Positions 33,471 through 49,376 of a DNA stretch of 64,000 nucleotides are shown here, piece by piece. The DNA lies in NCBI GenBank assembly GCA_033558025.1, contig JAUCEF010000006.1, positions 2,480,001-2,544,000 of the forward strand, read 5' to 3'. The position numbers and the translations under genes are program-made. Positions within the stretch are counted from its first letter, which is position 1; every line of letters starts with the position of its first letter. The notes below the pieces were generated by a model. The model was not told where the DNA came from, searched no databases, and saw nothing but the letters and a program-made list of their open reading frames with translations. Origin of the DNA: Phytophthora sp. 'mugwort' (taxonomy: Eukaryota > Oomycota > Peronosporomycetes > Peronosporales > Peronosporaceae).

Positions 33471-33952
33471 CTATCGGAAACCGAGTCACGTTTGGCTGCT
33501 GTGATTGCACAGCCACACGTGATGGAGGTAGTGGTCAGCGAAAATACCCCTATGCTTCCCAAGGCTGTGAGCGAGCACGCCATTCTGCGTGCATACTCGG
33601 GCGCCCCCTCGAGTTCCCACGGTCAGGATAAACAACTATTGGCATACACGAGGACGGATTTCCCGGAACTATCCATGCAGCCAGCTCGAGTTTGGAAAAA
33701 AAATGTACCCAGACGCCCAGGACCGCGATATGGCCCAGGCATATGTTTTGGCTGAACTGCACCTCCACTATCATGCCTTACAATTTTCAATGACCCCATC
33801 AAAGTGGGTGCTCTAACTGGCATGGACAAGCCAAGTTTTTGCAGCTCTCACAATTTTTAGTTTGGATAGATGAGGTGCTAGCTGCCCTATGGTCAGGACC
33901 CCTTGGATAACATTTTGACACCCATCTCCCAGAACATGTCGAACTTGCTATT

Positions 33953-34020
33953 GAAATGGTAAGTGATGTTCCATTATCGACTGAAGATATCGGTCGATAA
34001 TGTAACATCACTACCATTTC
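33953..34020. repeat. 68-base near-perfect inverted repeat (hairpin)
   Basis: The left arm at 33953-33981 (GAAATGGTAAGTGATGTT, then CCATTATCGAC) is the reverse complement of the right arm at 33993-34020. There is one bulged A and one mismatch in 28 pairs, around an 11-base loop. It lies inside the LINE between ORF1 and endonuclease remnants. Candidates are a palindromic miniature transposon (a TA flanks both inner arms) or a small-RNA hairpin. Neither is proven. Confidence 0.85.
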
Positions 34021-35394
34021 AGGAGATACGATTCTCAGAAAATTCAACTGTGGAAGGGGAAATGACCACCAGTTCCTCCATCTAAGACTCCATGGTGCCT
34101 GAATAGTATCACCATGGGCGTGAACGAACCGAAGATAGTTTTTAATTAACTCTACTCGAATTGCTCGCTTATAGCGCTTCGAGAAACCAGAATCAGCTTA
34201 AGTGACCACGTACGGGATGCTACACATATACCAAAGTCTGCGATTCGAAAGTGGTTACACAAGTCGAGCCCGGATTTTCATGTGGAACGTGGCCGGGATG
34301 GTGTCGGGGTATTATTTTCTGGCCGCCACCCGTTCACTAGTTTTGCGTGATGTGACTGCTGAGTTTTCTCAGCATGATACGGAGCATGTTCTCGGCACCA
34401 CTATTTGGTGGTACGTGCTGGTATCGGTGATTTTGTTTTATATATTCACGCAGTAAATGCACCGGTACAGTTAGCAGAGCGATATATTTTTCTCGACACA
34501 TTACCGACTGACTTTCTGGATGATTGTCACTAGCTTGTCATGAGAGACTTTAACGTACCAATGGACGCGCTCATGGATGAGGTTGACTTCTTGCCCTCAT
34601 GATTTGGGACGGAATGAATTTTACTTGTGGCAGTTACGGTTGAGAAGTTATTGGAGCATGATATCCGGACAAACGGGAGTTTACCGGCCAAAACAGAAGG
34701 AATCGACTTGACTATTTTTTCATTTCGACAACCTGTTAATGTATTACCTAAATGGCGTTGCACATATTACCGACAAGCAATGGACACATGAAGATTATTA
34801 CCAATACGGCTGCTTCTACAACATCCAGATCGCCCACTAAAGGCACCCCTCTCATGGGAATTCCCAAGGTGGATTTCGGAAACCCGGCTGTGCAAAAGGT
34901 TCTCAAGGGCAATCGAAACCAATTGTGCGATCGCCTACGCTGTGGTACCCAGGGGCACTGTTAGGTGAGCGCAAGCGGGCGTCCATACGACAAATGGCCC
35001 AAGCTCTACGAAATCAGGAGACTGAAGAAATGGCTAGGCGTAAGCAATTTCTATATGCAACTGAAGTTGAACTCGCTCATTCTGGAACAGCCGCAAGTAG
35101 ACATGGAGTTGTAACTGCAAAAGTTGTTCTGGCAACTTTGGTAGCAACGCAACTTGTACGAAGGGATCAAGCTAGGGTTTGGCCCCAATATTAAATATGG
35201 AGAAACTGGAACCAAAGACTTCCTACGTAGCCCGTTCAACGCTGGTATTAATGTGGCGATCCCCAGTGTTACGTTGGATGATGGGCCATCGACTGCACAC
35301 TCGGGATTGATGGCAGAAGCTCATCGGAAGTATTGGGGTGAAGCTTTCCAGAGTCCATCTGTCGACCTTGAGCCAAAGGTAGTGTCAAATAGAT

Positions 35395-36921
35395 AGGATA
35401 GGTCTTTTGACTAGGCCACGTGACCTACCTGCTCAGCGAGGGCAAGACCAATGGCAGGTCACATTACTGGAATGCATTCGATGTATTGCTCACGTACACT
35501 ACTGCACTGTCATCTTCACCACTACTCCCGCCTAGCTCCACTGGAAGTGGCAGATCGTACCGCTCCGTACGGCGGGGCAGCTTCGCTCTTACAAGGTAGA
35601 TGTCATCTCGAAGCTGGAATCGACGGCGCGATATGTCCTCCACCGTCTGGATGAATCGCGGAAACGAGGGTGGGGCGCTCCGAATGCTGCGTTCAGCTCG
35701 CGATTAAATCGCTCGAGCGGATTCTTTGTCCGCGCGACTACACTGTTGCTGTAGCCATATGCACGTTCCAAAATGTTGGCGGTAACAGCACGTCCGCTTA
35801 CAGTACTTCCAAAAGGAAGTCCACTTTGTTGTCGAGTAGGTAATGATATCCTCGATGCAACGCTGCTGAATAGCGCCCTCCACCCACGAGATACCTGCGA
35901 TGCGATTTGGCTTCGCTCAATCACGGTGAGCATGTCGAGAAAGCCTGGCAGCATCGCAGCCTTCACTTGGTCTTCGTGAATGCGATACTTTACCATGCTG
36001 CGCTTGCAGGCTTGCTTAAAATGAAGTAAGCAGCCGATGACGGCTGCGGAAGGGAACCAGGCGCTCGCTGCCTTGATTAAAACAGCATTGATTAAAACAG
36101 CTTCAAAGTTGCAGACAACCTCTTTGGGCTTGAGGGTCTCTCCGCAAGCATTTGACACAAGCTGGAACACGTTCCAGTAGGTCTTAGACGTGCAGAGCAC
36201 GAAAAACACCGGGATGTAAAGCTTCGTTCGCGGACAAATACCATGACGACTATGCATTGTGCGAACGTATCCGGCACACATCGGAACGTGCCGTCGACGA
36301 AGAGCGTGATGTTCTCATAGCAAAGCAAGCTCAGTAGAGAGAGGGACTTGCCCACCCAATCACCCGGTCCAGCTCGTTCTTCGCGTTACCCCACACGTGG
36401 TGGACCTGCAAGAAGAGCAGGTTGCTGTTCTTGCAGCTCATCAGTGGAGGCACTTCGAGTCGGTCATGTACGTCGGTTCCGTAGTACAGCGCACGCGCGT
36501 GATGAACTCGCTGAATTACTTGGCCGCGAGTCATTGTCCGGACGGACACGTTGTGTTCAGCTGTCCTGTAGAACTTGGAGCTGATATCGTCCCAGATCTG
36601 AAGCGGCGTTGCCACTGTTGTGGTCGCCATCGTGTCGACTTCTCGTTTCATTGCTGCGGTGACGTCTTGTACGCCTGTCTCGTCGCTGTCGCAAGTGCTC
36701 GCATTGTCGGTGGGACGCAGGTATGGGGAATACAATTTTGCAAAGTCGTAGTCCATTACTGCAGCAATAAACTCTAACTTGGCTTTGCAGCTCTGGCTAC
36801 GGTAAAAACTGCACCGATATGTGATCTTCACCTGCGTGCATGTAGGACGAGTGTACTCGTAACCGTCGATATACAATTTGGTTCTGCCTTTCGCGCCTTT
36901 TGCGTACCGGGGCATCGTCAT
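35395..36921 (-). pseudogene. Mutator-like (MULE) transposase, frameshifted
   Basis: Minus-strand remains of a MULE transposase, starting at the ATG at 36921 (MTMPRYAKGAKGRTK). First comes a FLYWCH-like zinc module (RTKLYIDGYEYTRPTC, ITYRCSFYRSQSCKAKLEF). Then come the catalytic core start ITLFVDGTFRCVPDTFAQC, VPVFFVLCTSKTYWNVFQL and the family block FPSAAVIGCLLHFKQACKRS, and a C-terminal helix NPLERFNRELNAAFG. Frames change near 36330, 36270 and 35660, so it is dead. The expected second Asp is Asn (VVCNFEAVLI). A 15-base tandem duplication at 36073-36102 adds INAVLIKA-type residues. It interrupts the LINE, so it arrived later. Confidence 0.75.
36073..36102. repeat. 15-base tandem duplication inside the MULE pseudogene
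   Basis: TTGATTAAAACAGC occurs twice back to back, differing only in the final base of the 15-mer. It is in frame (five codons) and lies next to the catalytic core, which suggests replication slippage after the element died. Confidence 0.8.
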
Positions 36922-37690
36922 CACTTGAACATGCCGGCATTGTACTAGCACGAGCACGCTTTGGCGATGCTGCGCTAAGGGATACTTCCGGTATCTGAGC
37001 CAAGGCGCGGCATCAGTGCTCGACAAAGCATCCTCTTCTCCGGTACACCGGTCACTGCTGCGGCGTACCAGAGCGCCATCTGGAGCGCCGGCAGCCTGAT
37101 AAACTTTACGGCGTTGGGCTCGTTCACGACTGCCACCAGGCTCACCAGATCCTTGGCCTCCGCCATCACGATGAGAAGCACCCGCGCGAGCACCACCAAC
37201 TCCAGCAGCACCTTGGTCTTCGCCTCGGCGCGCTGGATGGGCACGACCGCCGCTTCCTACTCCCGATTCGCTGCCGCCGGTTGGACACGCCGAGTGGGCT
37301 CGAGCACAATCGTCATCTACAGAAGCAGCGCTGCCACTGCCTGAACGAAGGCCTGCAGCAGGCCCAGTAGTGTCGGCGTGGCGGCGAGTGCGACCTGTCG
37401 CAGCAGCACCGCCTGCTGCGCTGGTGCAGTCGACATTCCTGTGGCTTGCTATGTGGTTTCGGCGGCTAGTACGGTGTGGGCGATCATCGTGGAGACGTTG
37501 TCCCTGTTCTTCAAAAAGAGGAGTGACAAACGAATGGAGCAGGTGAGACCACATTGATACCTAAACAAAGCCTCATGACCTGCACACAAGATTTCCATGA
37601 AACCCGGTCTGACCTTGTTCTGGCCTGTTCCTCGTATGATCTATAATCAATTCTTCGGAGCCAAATATAAGGACAAGACACTTGTCGCCT
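36922..37690 (-). other. GC-rich 5' part of the MULE insertion with decayed frames
   Basis: About 770 bases between the transposase ATG and the resumption of LINE sequence. On the minus strand two overlapping frames run through 36975-37554. One is Ala/Val/Leu-rich (LVVLARVLLIVMAEAKDLVS, FIRLPALQMALWYAAAVTG) and looks more protein-like, but it has stops upstream. The other is Arg/Gly-rich, continuous with the transposase and probably incidental. No family was recognised. The right boundary of the insertion is not defined. Confidence 0.4.
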
Positions 37691-39834
37691 ACTGAACTTG
37701 CTGAAATGTCTCAACACACGAAACGCGAGACTCTCAACAATGGATAAAGGATTTCCTCGACTCGCCTATGACCGCTCATGATTTCTTTTGGACGATCACA
37801 AAGACTGCTAAAGGCAAGTCAAGTAGGCTGGATGGTATTCCAGCGGAATATTATCAATTATTTATCAATGGGCTAAGGTATATGAGTTGGTATACGCTTC
37901 GCAATAAAGCAAAGGACTTATGACCAAGTTCCAACGACGTGCTTATATCTCCTTGTTGTACAAAAAGGGAGATCGCTCCAAGCCAAGTATTTACCGCCCC
38001 CTCACGCTGCTTAATCATGACGCGAAGTGGACCGAAAGTCTTATCATATCGACTGCGGAGAATTCCTTGAAGCTACCACACCCGGATTAATTTGGCTTTA
38101 CTCAGGGTATACGCTCGGAGCGCGGGTCTCACAAATTCTGTGCAATTATATTGGATTTTTGCCAAAGCCTTTGACATAAGCCATCCGAACGTTCTATAAA
38201 GGAACTATCGTCACAGTGCTGGATAACGGCACCGCGAGTGAATATGTCCAACTTGGTTGTGGAGTTCGTCAGGGAGATCCGTTATCTTCTGGTTTGTTCG
38301 TACTATTCATTGAACCGTTTCTCTGTTATCTACGCTAAAAACTAGTCACCTAATGAACTCGCCTTCCTGTTGCGGAAGCACCCCACCATACACTTGCGTT
38401 TACGGATGATTGTACTGGGATCCTGGAAGGTCTTCGGCAAACCCAGGTATTTCTCGACGAGGTCCAAAAGTATGCGGATTCAGTTGGACTATCTCTAAAC
38501 GCAGATAAAACCATCGTGCTCCCTTTTCAAGCATGTGAAGCAGGTCTTCGAGAGGAGCTTGAGCGAGACTTTTTGTTGTGGCAGATGATGGTCATACCAC
38601 ATTGCTTGGTATAACACAAAGTCCGACTCTTTCGGCCAGCATACGACTCGACACATAGTTCCAAATATGATTACGAGATGTTTATTTTGAAAATACATTA
38701 CAAGGCTGATCGGTAATTTACGGACAATTACGTTACCCCTCCTGTGGTATACGGCGGCGGTGACGCCAATGAATAAGAACATCGATACCCAGGTGATAAA
38801 CATATGCAGTGCATTTTATTTAAGAAGACACTTTCTGCTGATGCTTCCATTCATGGCAATTTTGCTGAAGAATGATTTTACCGGCCAACTTCTACAGGAG
38901 GACTCGGACTCCCAGGTTCTAACGCCTTTGTTCGGTGCTGATACTATGTACAAAGCGCGACGCAAGATAGCTTCAATCAACACCTTGAGCTTACCTTGAT
39001 GTTTCGAACCAGCAGCCTCCCTATGCACTGAAGCTCTTGAAGAAAGTGGAATCGCCTTTGATATTCTGTATGCTATGATACCGAGAACCGACCCGGCGCC
39101 AGATCGATGGAGAGCACTGGGTGAGTTCTGGTATACCACATTACAAGTCTGGAATGAGCTTAGGAAGCACCTCGATGAATGGACTTTCGTCAGCATGCTC
39201 ATGAATTTCCACTGTGGAGCAACTTTTTGTTTTTAGTTGGCACTTTTAAACGACCACTCGAAAATGCCTCGGTAGCTGCTAATTACTTCCAGGAGAAAGG
39301 ATACCGGCGAGTATATGATTTTGTGACGAGGCATGGTGAACTACTTAATCTCGGTCTTCGCCGAGATGTCTTAGATAATGTCCAGTTTGGATATCCGCGG
39401 CTTCAAACAATAGTTGCTTCGACTTTTTACAATCATCTTCTCAAATGGGAATTGCTTAATTCCGCGTGCTCTATTGACCCTCGTGTGCCGTGTCATGTTG
39501 CGTCGATAACGCACAACTGGGTATTTCGTGGTACGGCTATCCAAATCATGAAGAATCACGAGTTTTAGCGTATATTACACAAGATGCCTAACATCCCAAC
39601 CGAGCCTCACCTGGCACTGGATATCCATGGGCCGCCCGGCCAGGATACGATGTGGCGCACGGATTCGGTCTTGGGTAAATACATCCTACATATCCTCAGT
39701 AACATTCGAATTCGTATGCAACACAACGGCTTAAACGTAAGACACTGCTTTCTAAAACCTCGCCGAATAGTATTTTCTGAGATCGTCTTCCATGCCCGCA
39801 CTACAATTGGCGTAATTAGGCTACGCCGCTCCTG
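37690..39834 (+). pseudogene. LINE reverse transcriptase remnant
   Basis: This is the right-hand part of the LINE. Reverse transcriptase motifs appear in order but in shifting frames with stops: AKGKSSRLDGIPAEYYQ, ISLLYKKGDRSKPSIYRPL, TVLDNGTASEYVQLGCGVRQ followed by GDPLSSGLFV, and a later FTDDCTGILEGLRQTQ. The region after about 38760 carries the C-terminal portion with a longer open stretch (39179-39568) and a final piece MPNIPTEPHLALDIHGPPG. No RNase H signature was seen. Confidence 0.65.
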
Positions 39835-40510
39835 AGGAGTTGCGCTTTGATCGTGAATGCAGTGGTGCTGGGCGTACAGCTCGCGGCACTCACGCTTGAA
39901 GACCTCATATCCCTGTAATCAGGTGCTAGTCTCGAGCTTGTACCGCATATAGTGTCCAAACTCATTCGCTACGATCTACAATAAATACACAAATAAACCA
40001 GTATTATTAAGCATTCAATAAACAACTGAAAATATAAAAAATAGAAATTGAACCTGGGCTTCCGATCTCTTCCGACGGCCCTTGTGGGTGATCCTACGAA
40101 TCGATAGGCTGTGTCGCATGCGAATGCGACGGAGATATTGGACGGCGGCCGCTCGGAACGTCCCTCGAGAAACTGCGGTTCGAGCAGGCACCGCGTCGTA
40201 ACGGCAAGCGCACCTTGTTTCGCCGCATGTCCTCGACCCAATTCATCAACCTATTTTCAAACATATAAAATAATTATTAGCAATAAAATACAGCAATATA
40301 AATAATGCCTTACCGCTCTTCGAGGTCCGAAACCGGATTTTGGGGCCCCGGCGTCCTTGCTTCAGCACTGTGCTGTTCGAAGCAGCAGCTGCAATCTCAT
40401 CGCGCCGCTTTGTCCAGCGGTAGAGAGTTGTGCGATGGCAGCTGCTGGCCTTGGCAAGGGCACTGGACACGCCTTCGGTGACGGCGGCATCGGCTGCCTC
40501 GAGGCGGTGG
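39835..40510 (-). pseudogene. Transposase-like remnant with helix-turn-helix
   Basis: Minus-strand fragments form a helix-turn-helix (SSALAKASSCHRTTLYRWTK, near 40410-40470), a basic linker (LKQGRRGPKIRFRTSK), and ELMNWVEDMRRNKVRLPL (about 40200-40255). This order resembles the psq/CENP-B DNA-binding half of pogo-type transposases. A downstream piece (ANEFGHYMRYKLETST, about 39930-39975) may be from the same element. No catalytic DDE block was found, so the family is tentative. Confidence 0.35.
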
Positions 40511-41608
40511 GCATTCTTTGAAGGGCCTCAAGCATGAGCGCGGGGCAATTTTTTGGATATGTGTTCTGTCACCAGCCAGTCAGTCCGGGAACCATGTTCG
40601 TCAATTTTTACCAAGGTTGACTTTTTACGTCACTGATATTCCAGTTTTATTACGGTTGCATGAAATGCATATTATCCGGTACTTGTCCTTTTCAGCCCCT
40701 CGTAAAGCCTAACGTTTTGTCATTTCGAGGTCGATTACAAAATAACTCCCGTCCATGTTGAATTGCTGACCTGGGCTCAGCACTCCGTCGTTGAATAGCC
40801 GCTACAGGTGCCTACATGGCGGACATCAAGTTACTCAATCTGGGCCATTTTTGCCTCGCTGACTTGCTTCTTGCCCTTCAGCGTCCGATAGACAGTGTTG
40901 CGACGCTTCGTTAAGTCTTGGATGTGCTGTAGCGTGACAACAAAGGTAATTTTCTTACCATCGAACCTGTAAGCTTTCTTGAACAGCGATGGGGGCTGTC
41001 CTCGATCATCGTTGTAGCCATGTCGATGAGAAGCCCGAGAAGAGCTCAAGTCAGCGCGGTGAAGACGCTCGAACTTTTAAAGTAGATGGGGGTATAGCCC
41101 ATCCCAGTGAACATCGAGCTTGTGGCCATAGCCGTCGATGACCGACCTGGCGTACTTGTACTGCCGCTCGTCCTCCAGCGCCAGTTGCAGCGCTGGGCAC
41201 TTCTTTCGCCAGTCTCTGGCTTTATTCATGTTGACCGGCGATCCGCTGCTCGTAAACGTGAGGGATAGTGCTCAACGCACGTCCGTATAGGCCCTTCTCG
41301 CCGTTATTAGCACGTCGCATTCGACCGACAGCACGTCGTTCTCTGTCCGCCACCGTGACAATGTGCTGGAGGCACATCGTGCCGACCCTCATGTTTGTAT
41401 TGGGCGTACGTTTGCTCTGTGTCGCTCGGATTGAGATTGAATGGCAGGGCATCACTAAATTCGGAAGTGCTACCATTGTTAATCTTGAAGTACGATACAC
41501 AACTTTAGGTGTAGTTAGATGGTACATGGTACCGCTGTACCACCCCACTACCCCCCCTTTGGAAAGTCAGCCACATCGCTAAACGGACCCCACACCCGAG
41601 TCAGGAGC
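40511..41608. other. Transposon-derived or unassigned sequence left of the tepsin gene
   Basis: About 1.1 kb with broken minus-strand frames, for example LEDERQYKYARSVIDGYGH near 41150 and KKITFVVTLQHIQDLTKRR at 40890-40960. They look like one decayed protein but I recognise no family. The right end must also hold the promoter of the tepsin-like gene. Confidence 0.4.
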
Positions 41609-44470
41609 ATGAACCGGCACACACTGGCCGAGGCCACGAGTTTGCACGACGGTCCCGTGCCCGTCTACCTCATGGAGGAGATCGCCAGTGCGTCTTAACA
41701 GCATTACGACTGCTGCAACTTAAGCCACCATCTCACCTTATTGTGTCTCTCTTTACATTGCAGACGCGACGAAGAGCGGCGACCGCGACGCCGAGAAGAT
41801 CGCCGACTACATGTTGGGGAGACTCAATAAGAGCAACTTGACTGTCAAACTTAAGGCGCTGCAGATCATCTCGGTGAGTGAACGAATCAACAGTTGCTAA
41901 TGGAGAGCTCTTAACGTGTGTATTGATTTTATGTTGCTGGTAGTTCTGTATCAGGGAGGGCAGTGCCGCCTTCACGGAAGCCATTCGCGACGAAGAACAA
42001 GAGTTATCGGCCTATTTGCGTGCGTGTACCTGCAAGACACAAAGGGAGGGGTCTTCCCGGTGCTTTACAGCTGCAAGCACTGACGTTGTTGCTATGACGT
42101 TGTCTACAGAGTTCTCGGGCCCGCCGGATCCCGTCTATGGAGATGAAAAATACCGTCGTATTCGAGTAGCGTCACAGGTCGGGAAAGCAACCTTTGCGAG
42201 TTATCATGTGATGGTACACCAACCTCTCATGCGTCATGTCGTTGTTATCATTTTTGTAGGAAGCTTTGGTGTGTTTGAATGACGGATTTCTATCGCGTCG
42301 CAACGAGGAGCCGCCTCAGCAGCAACAGCCTCCTCAAAGTGGCATCAACAATTGGCAAGCACCACAGGGTGACAATGCGCCGGCCTACAGCAACTTGAAT
42401 GGAGCTTATAACCAGGGAGGCCAATCTGAACGACAGCAATCGAATGTGGGTGGATCCTGGGGTCAGTCGCAAGCCTCAAATCGTCCAGCTCCGTATCAGG
42501 AAAACCCGTCGGGAGGCTACAATGCTCCGTCTGGCGGCAGCTACAATGCTCCATCGGGTGGAGGTCACAATGCTCCATCAGGAGGGTACAATGGTCCCTC
42601 GGGTAACAGTGGCTACGGTGGTGATAACAGTTATGGACAAAATGGCGGCAACTCGAGCGGTTATGGTTACAACCCAACTGGTCCACAAGGAGGCTATGTC
42701 CAGAATGCGCCACAGCCGCCACAGCAGCAAGCTAGTGGCTTTAATTCCTGGTCATCCGCATCCGGATCTGGCTTAGCCTCGAAGAGCACGGGGGCTGGTG
42801 TCTGGAGTAGTTCAGGGTATCAGAAGAAGGATCCGGGGATGGAGAACGAGCCACGCTACAACCCGGCGACAAGACGAGACAACCGCCCCACGGTATTGGT
42901 GGGTCATTCTCTTAACTTTCCGAAGCCAACAGGTGGATTTGGTAGTAGCAATACTGGTGCAACGTCAGGACTTGGTGGATTTAACAGCGGCACGTACAAC
43001 CCGAACGCTGTCCGAGGAGCAAGCGCTGGAAACTCGTACAATCCGAATGTGATGAGCAGAGGTAGTTTCGGTGGTCATCAATCTGGAAGTGCTCCGTCGT
43101 TTATCGATAGCACGAACCGCATGGGCAACGGTAGTACGCATCGCATTGGTAGTATGGGTCTTCCAGTGAATGGACAACCACTTTGTGATGCGCCCACGAC
43201 CACTTTAGGAAAGAAAGCTGAAGTATTGAAGAAGATGGGGACGGCCGCGCTCGAGAAGTGGGATCGCCGCAATATGGACAAGTCGATGGCTTCGTCATTG
43301 GCTGATAACGACGAACTGCGTGCTGGACCACAAGTGATTGATCACAGCTACTATCAGCCGAATGCTCAGCAGGGAACTGGCGGAGGTGATACCAGCAGGT
43401 ACAAAACCATACAAAACCATATTGGTGATCAATTATTGCAAAAGTGTCCTTACTGCCGGCAATTATTGGTACACAGGGACTATGAGCGCACGATGATTGA
43501 CAGCTTGTGTGCACCCGCGGGGCTTTCGCGTGCGCCGCCTGCAGATGGACTGAAGCGCTTTGTTGACCTTGCGCAGACGCTGGATGCACAAACAATTGGC
43601 GACATTTTGCTTGATAAGTTGGAGGATGACACCTGGCAGGTTCGTTTAAAAGGTCTGTACGTGATCCTGGCCCTATTGGGTTCCCCAGGTGCGGCATCGT
43701 ATCAAGAGTTCCTTGAGGAGAACGTGGAAGTCGTCGAGGAGGTTCGTATTGCCATTATATTGCACCATCTCTGGGCGAATCTATCATGTTAACAAAAACT
43801 ACTTTACATCTTGTGCGTTCTACCATAACAGCTACGAAAAGATGCTAAGCCTAGCGTAGTATCTAAAGCATTGCAGGTTCTGCGTGCGCTTGGGTACGCG
43901 GACGAAGCAGAAAACGCCTCCCAGCCAAGCGCCAAACGCTCGGCACGAGCACAGCGTCGTAGCCCCACTATGAATCGTATGCAGCAATCACAACAAGAAG
44001 TGGACCTCCTTGGATTCGGCTCGCTGAGTCTTGAGTCATCTGCCGGTCCAGTTGACCAAGGCGTTCAGATTATTGCCGATCTTCTCGGTTCTCCTGTTCA
44101 TTCACAGGCGCCGCCAGCTCCGGCACCTCCGCAAGAAGTTTCGGTACGTCCGACCGCTGCTTCGTGTGTTTAATATGGATTGAGATTACTAACGCATTCA
44201 TTTGCTATAAATTCTACACTGCAGCTGCTGGACGGCTTTGACACACTAGGAAGCGCTACATCGTCTAACCCACCCTACGCTCACCAGCAATATTACCAGC
44301 AGCCCCAGCAGGATGAACACAACAAGGCGTTGGGTCACTTTGGAAAGGATCTCTTCGCTATTGCTAACTCTCCGCGTAGTGCAAACATGGCTGCAGGAAC
44401 AAACCCTCCTCCTGATGCCGCTGATGGTGCACGTCTTGGTGGCGGACAGTCGGCATTCAACTTCATGTAG
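41609..44470 (+). CDS. Tepsin-like AP-4 complex accessory protein (ENTH/VHS-like)
   Basis: Seven exons, join(41609..41687, 41764..41873, 41944..42019, 42110..42177, 42260..43741, 43832..44143, 44225..44470), give 790 aa. The N-terminal ENTH-like helices are DGPVPVYLMEEIASN, ADYMLGRLNKSNLTVKLKAL and, most tellingly, FSGPPDPVYGDEKYRRIRVA, which parallels FSGPPDPLHGNSLYQKVRAA of human tepsin. A Gly/Asn/Gln/Pro-rich linker of about 230 residues follows, then a helical VHS-like domain (LKRFVDLAQTLDAQTIGDIL to KALQVLRALGYADEA). The tail has DLLGFGSLSLES, LLDGFDTLGS and the terminal SAFNFM. Tepsin rides with AP-4 on trans-Golgi vesicles. The start is the first ATG before the ENTH helix. Confidence 0.88.
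42514..42610 (+). repeat. In-frame YNAPSGG repeats
   Basis: Four imperfect copies of a seven-residue unit (YNAPSGG, YNAPSGG, HNAPSGG, YNGPSGN) lie in the linker of the tepsin-like protein. Low-complexity repeats of this kind often vary in number between isolates. Confidence 0.8.
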
Positions 44471-44719
44471 AGTATCGTGTGCGATTAATCTATTTTCTGC
44501 TTCGCACTGTTCATAAAGGGGGGCAGAGGGGAAGAAAATTCACACACGAACAATGAAATGAAAAAAAAACGTACGCATGAAAATAACAAAGCTGTTTGAC
44601 TTAGGAAATGCTCACCGCAGCATGAAACATCTTGCTGGTTAATGGACTCGGAACGAGCCGAAAGATTCGCGTCGATGTGGACGATCTGCTGGGGGTGGGT
44701 CAGAAGGTTTTAATCCACC

Positions 44720-49376
<4,657 letters not shown>

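Larger units (their letters stand above)
32073..39834 (+). mobile_element. Degenerate L1-type LINE, interrupted by a Mutator-like element
   Basis: A decayed non-LTR retrotransposon, plus strand, with many stops and frameshifts. Left part (about 32073-35400): an ORF1-like Pro-rich start (MPTPVASPPKPPTSSL), a basic segment (LRLRRRPRRRLG), then an apurinic-endonuclease region recognised by RDFNVPMDALMDEVDF near 34541, and the linker GETGTKDFLRSPFN that precedes reverse transcriptase in L1 elements. Right part (about 37690-39834): reverse transcriptase with MTAHDFFWTITKTAKGKSSR plus LDGIPAEYYQ, SIYRPLTLLNHDAKW, the core GVRQGDPLSSGLFVLF (about 38255) and an AFTDDC-type YxDD variant near 38400. 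The 3' thumb and C-terminal region follow. No poly-A tail or target-site duplication was found, so both outer ends are approximate. Total without the insertion is about 5.5 kb. Confidence 0.75.
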
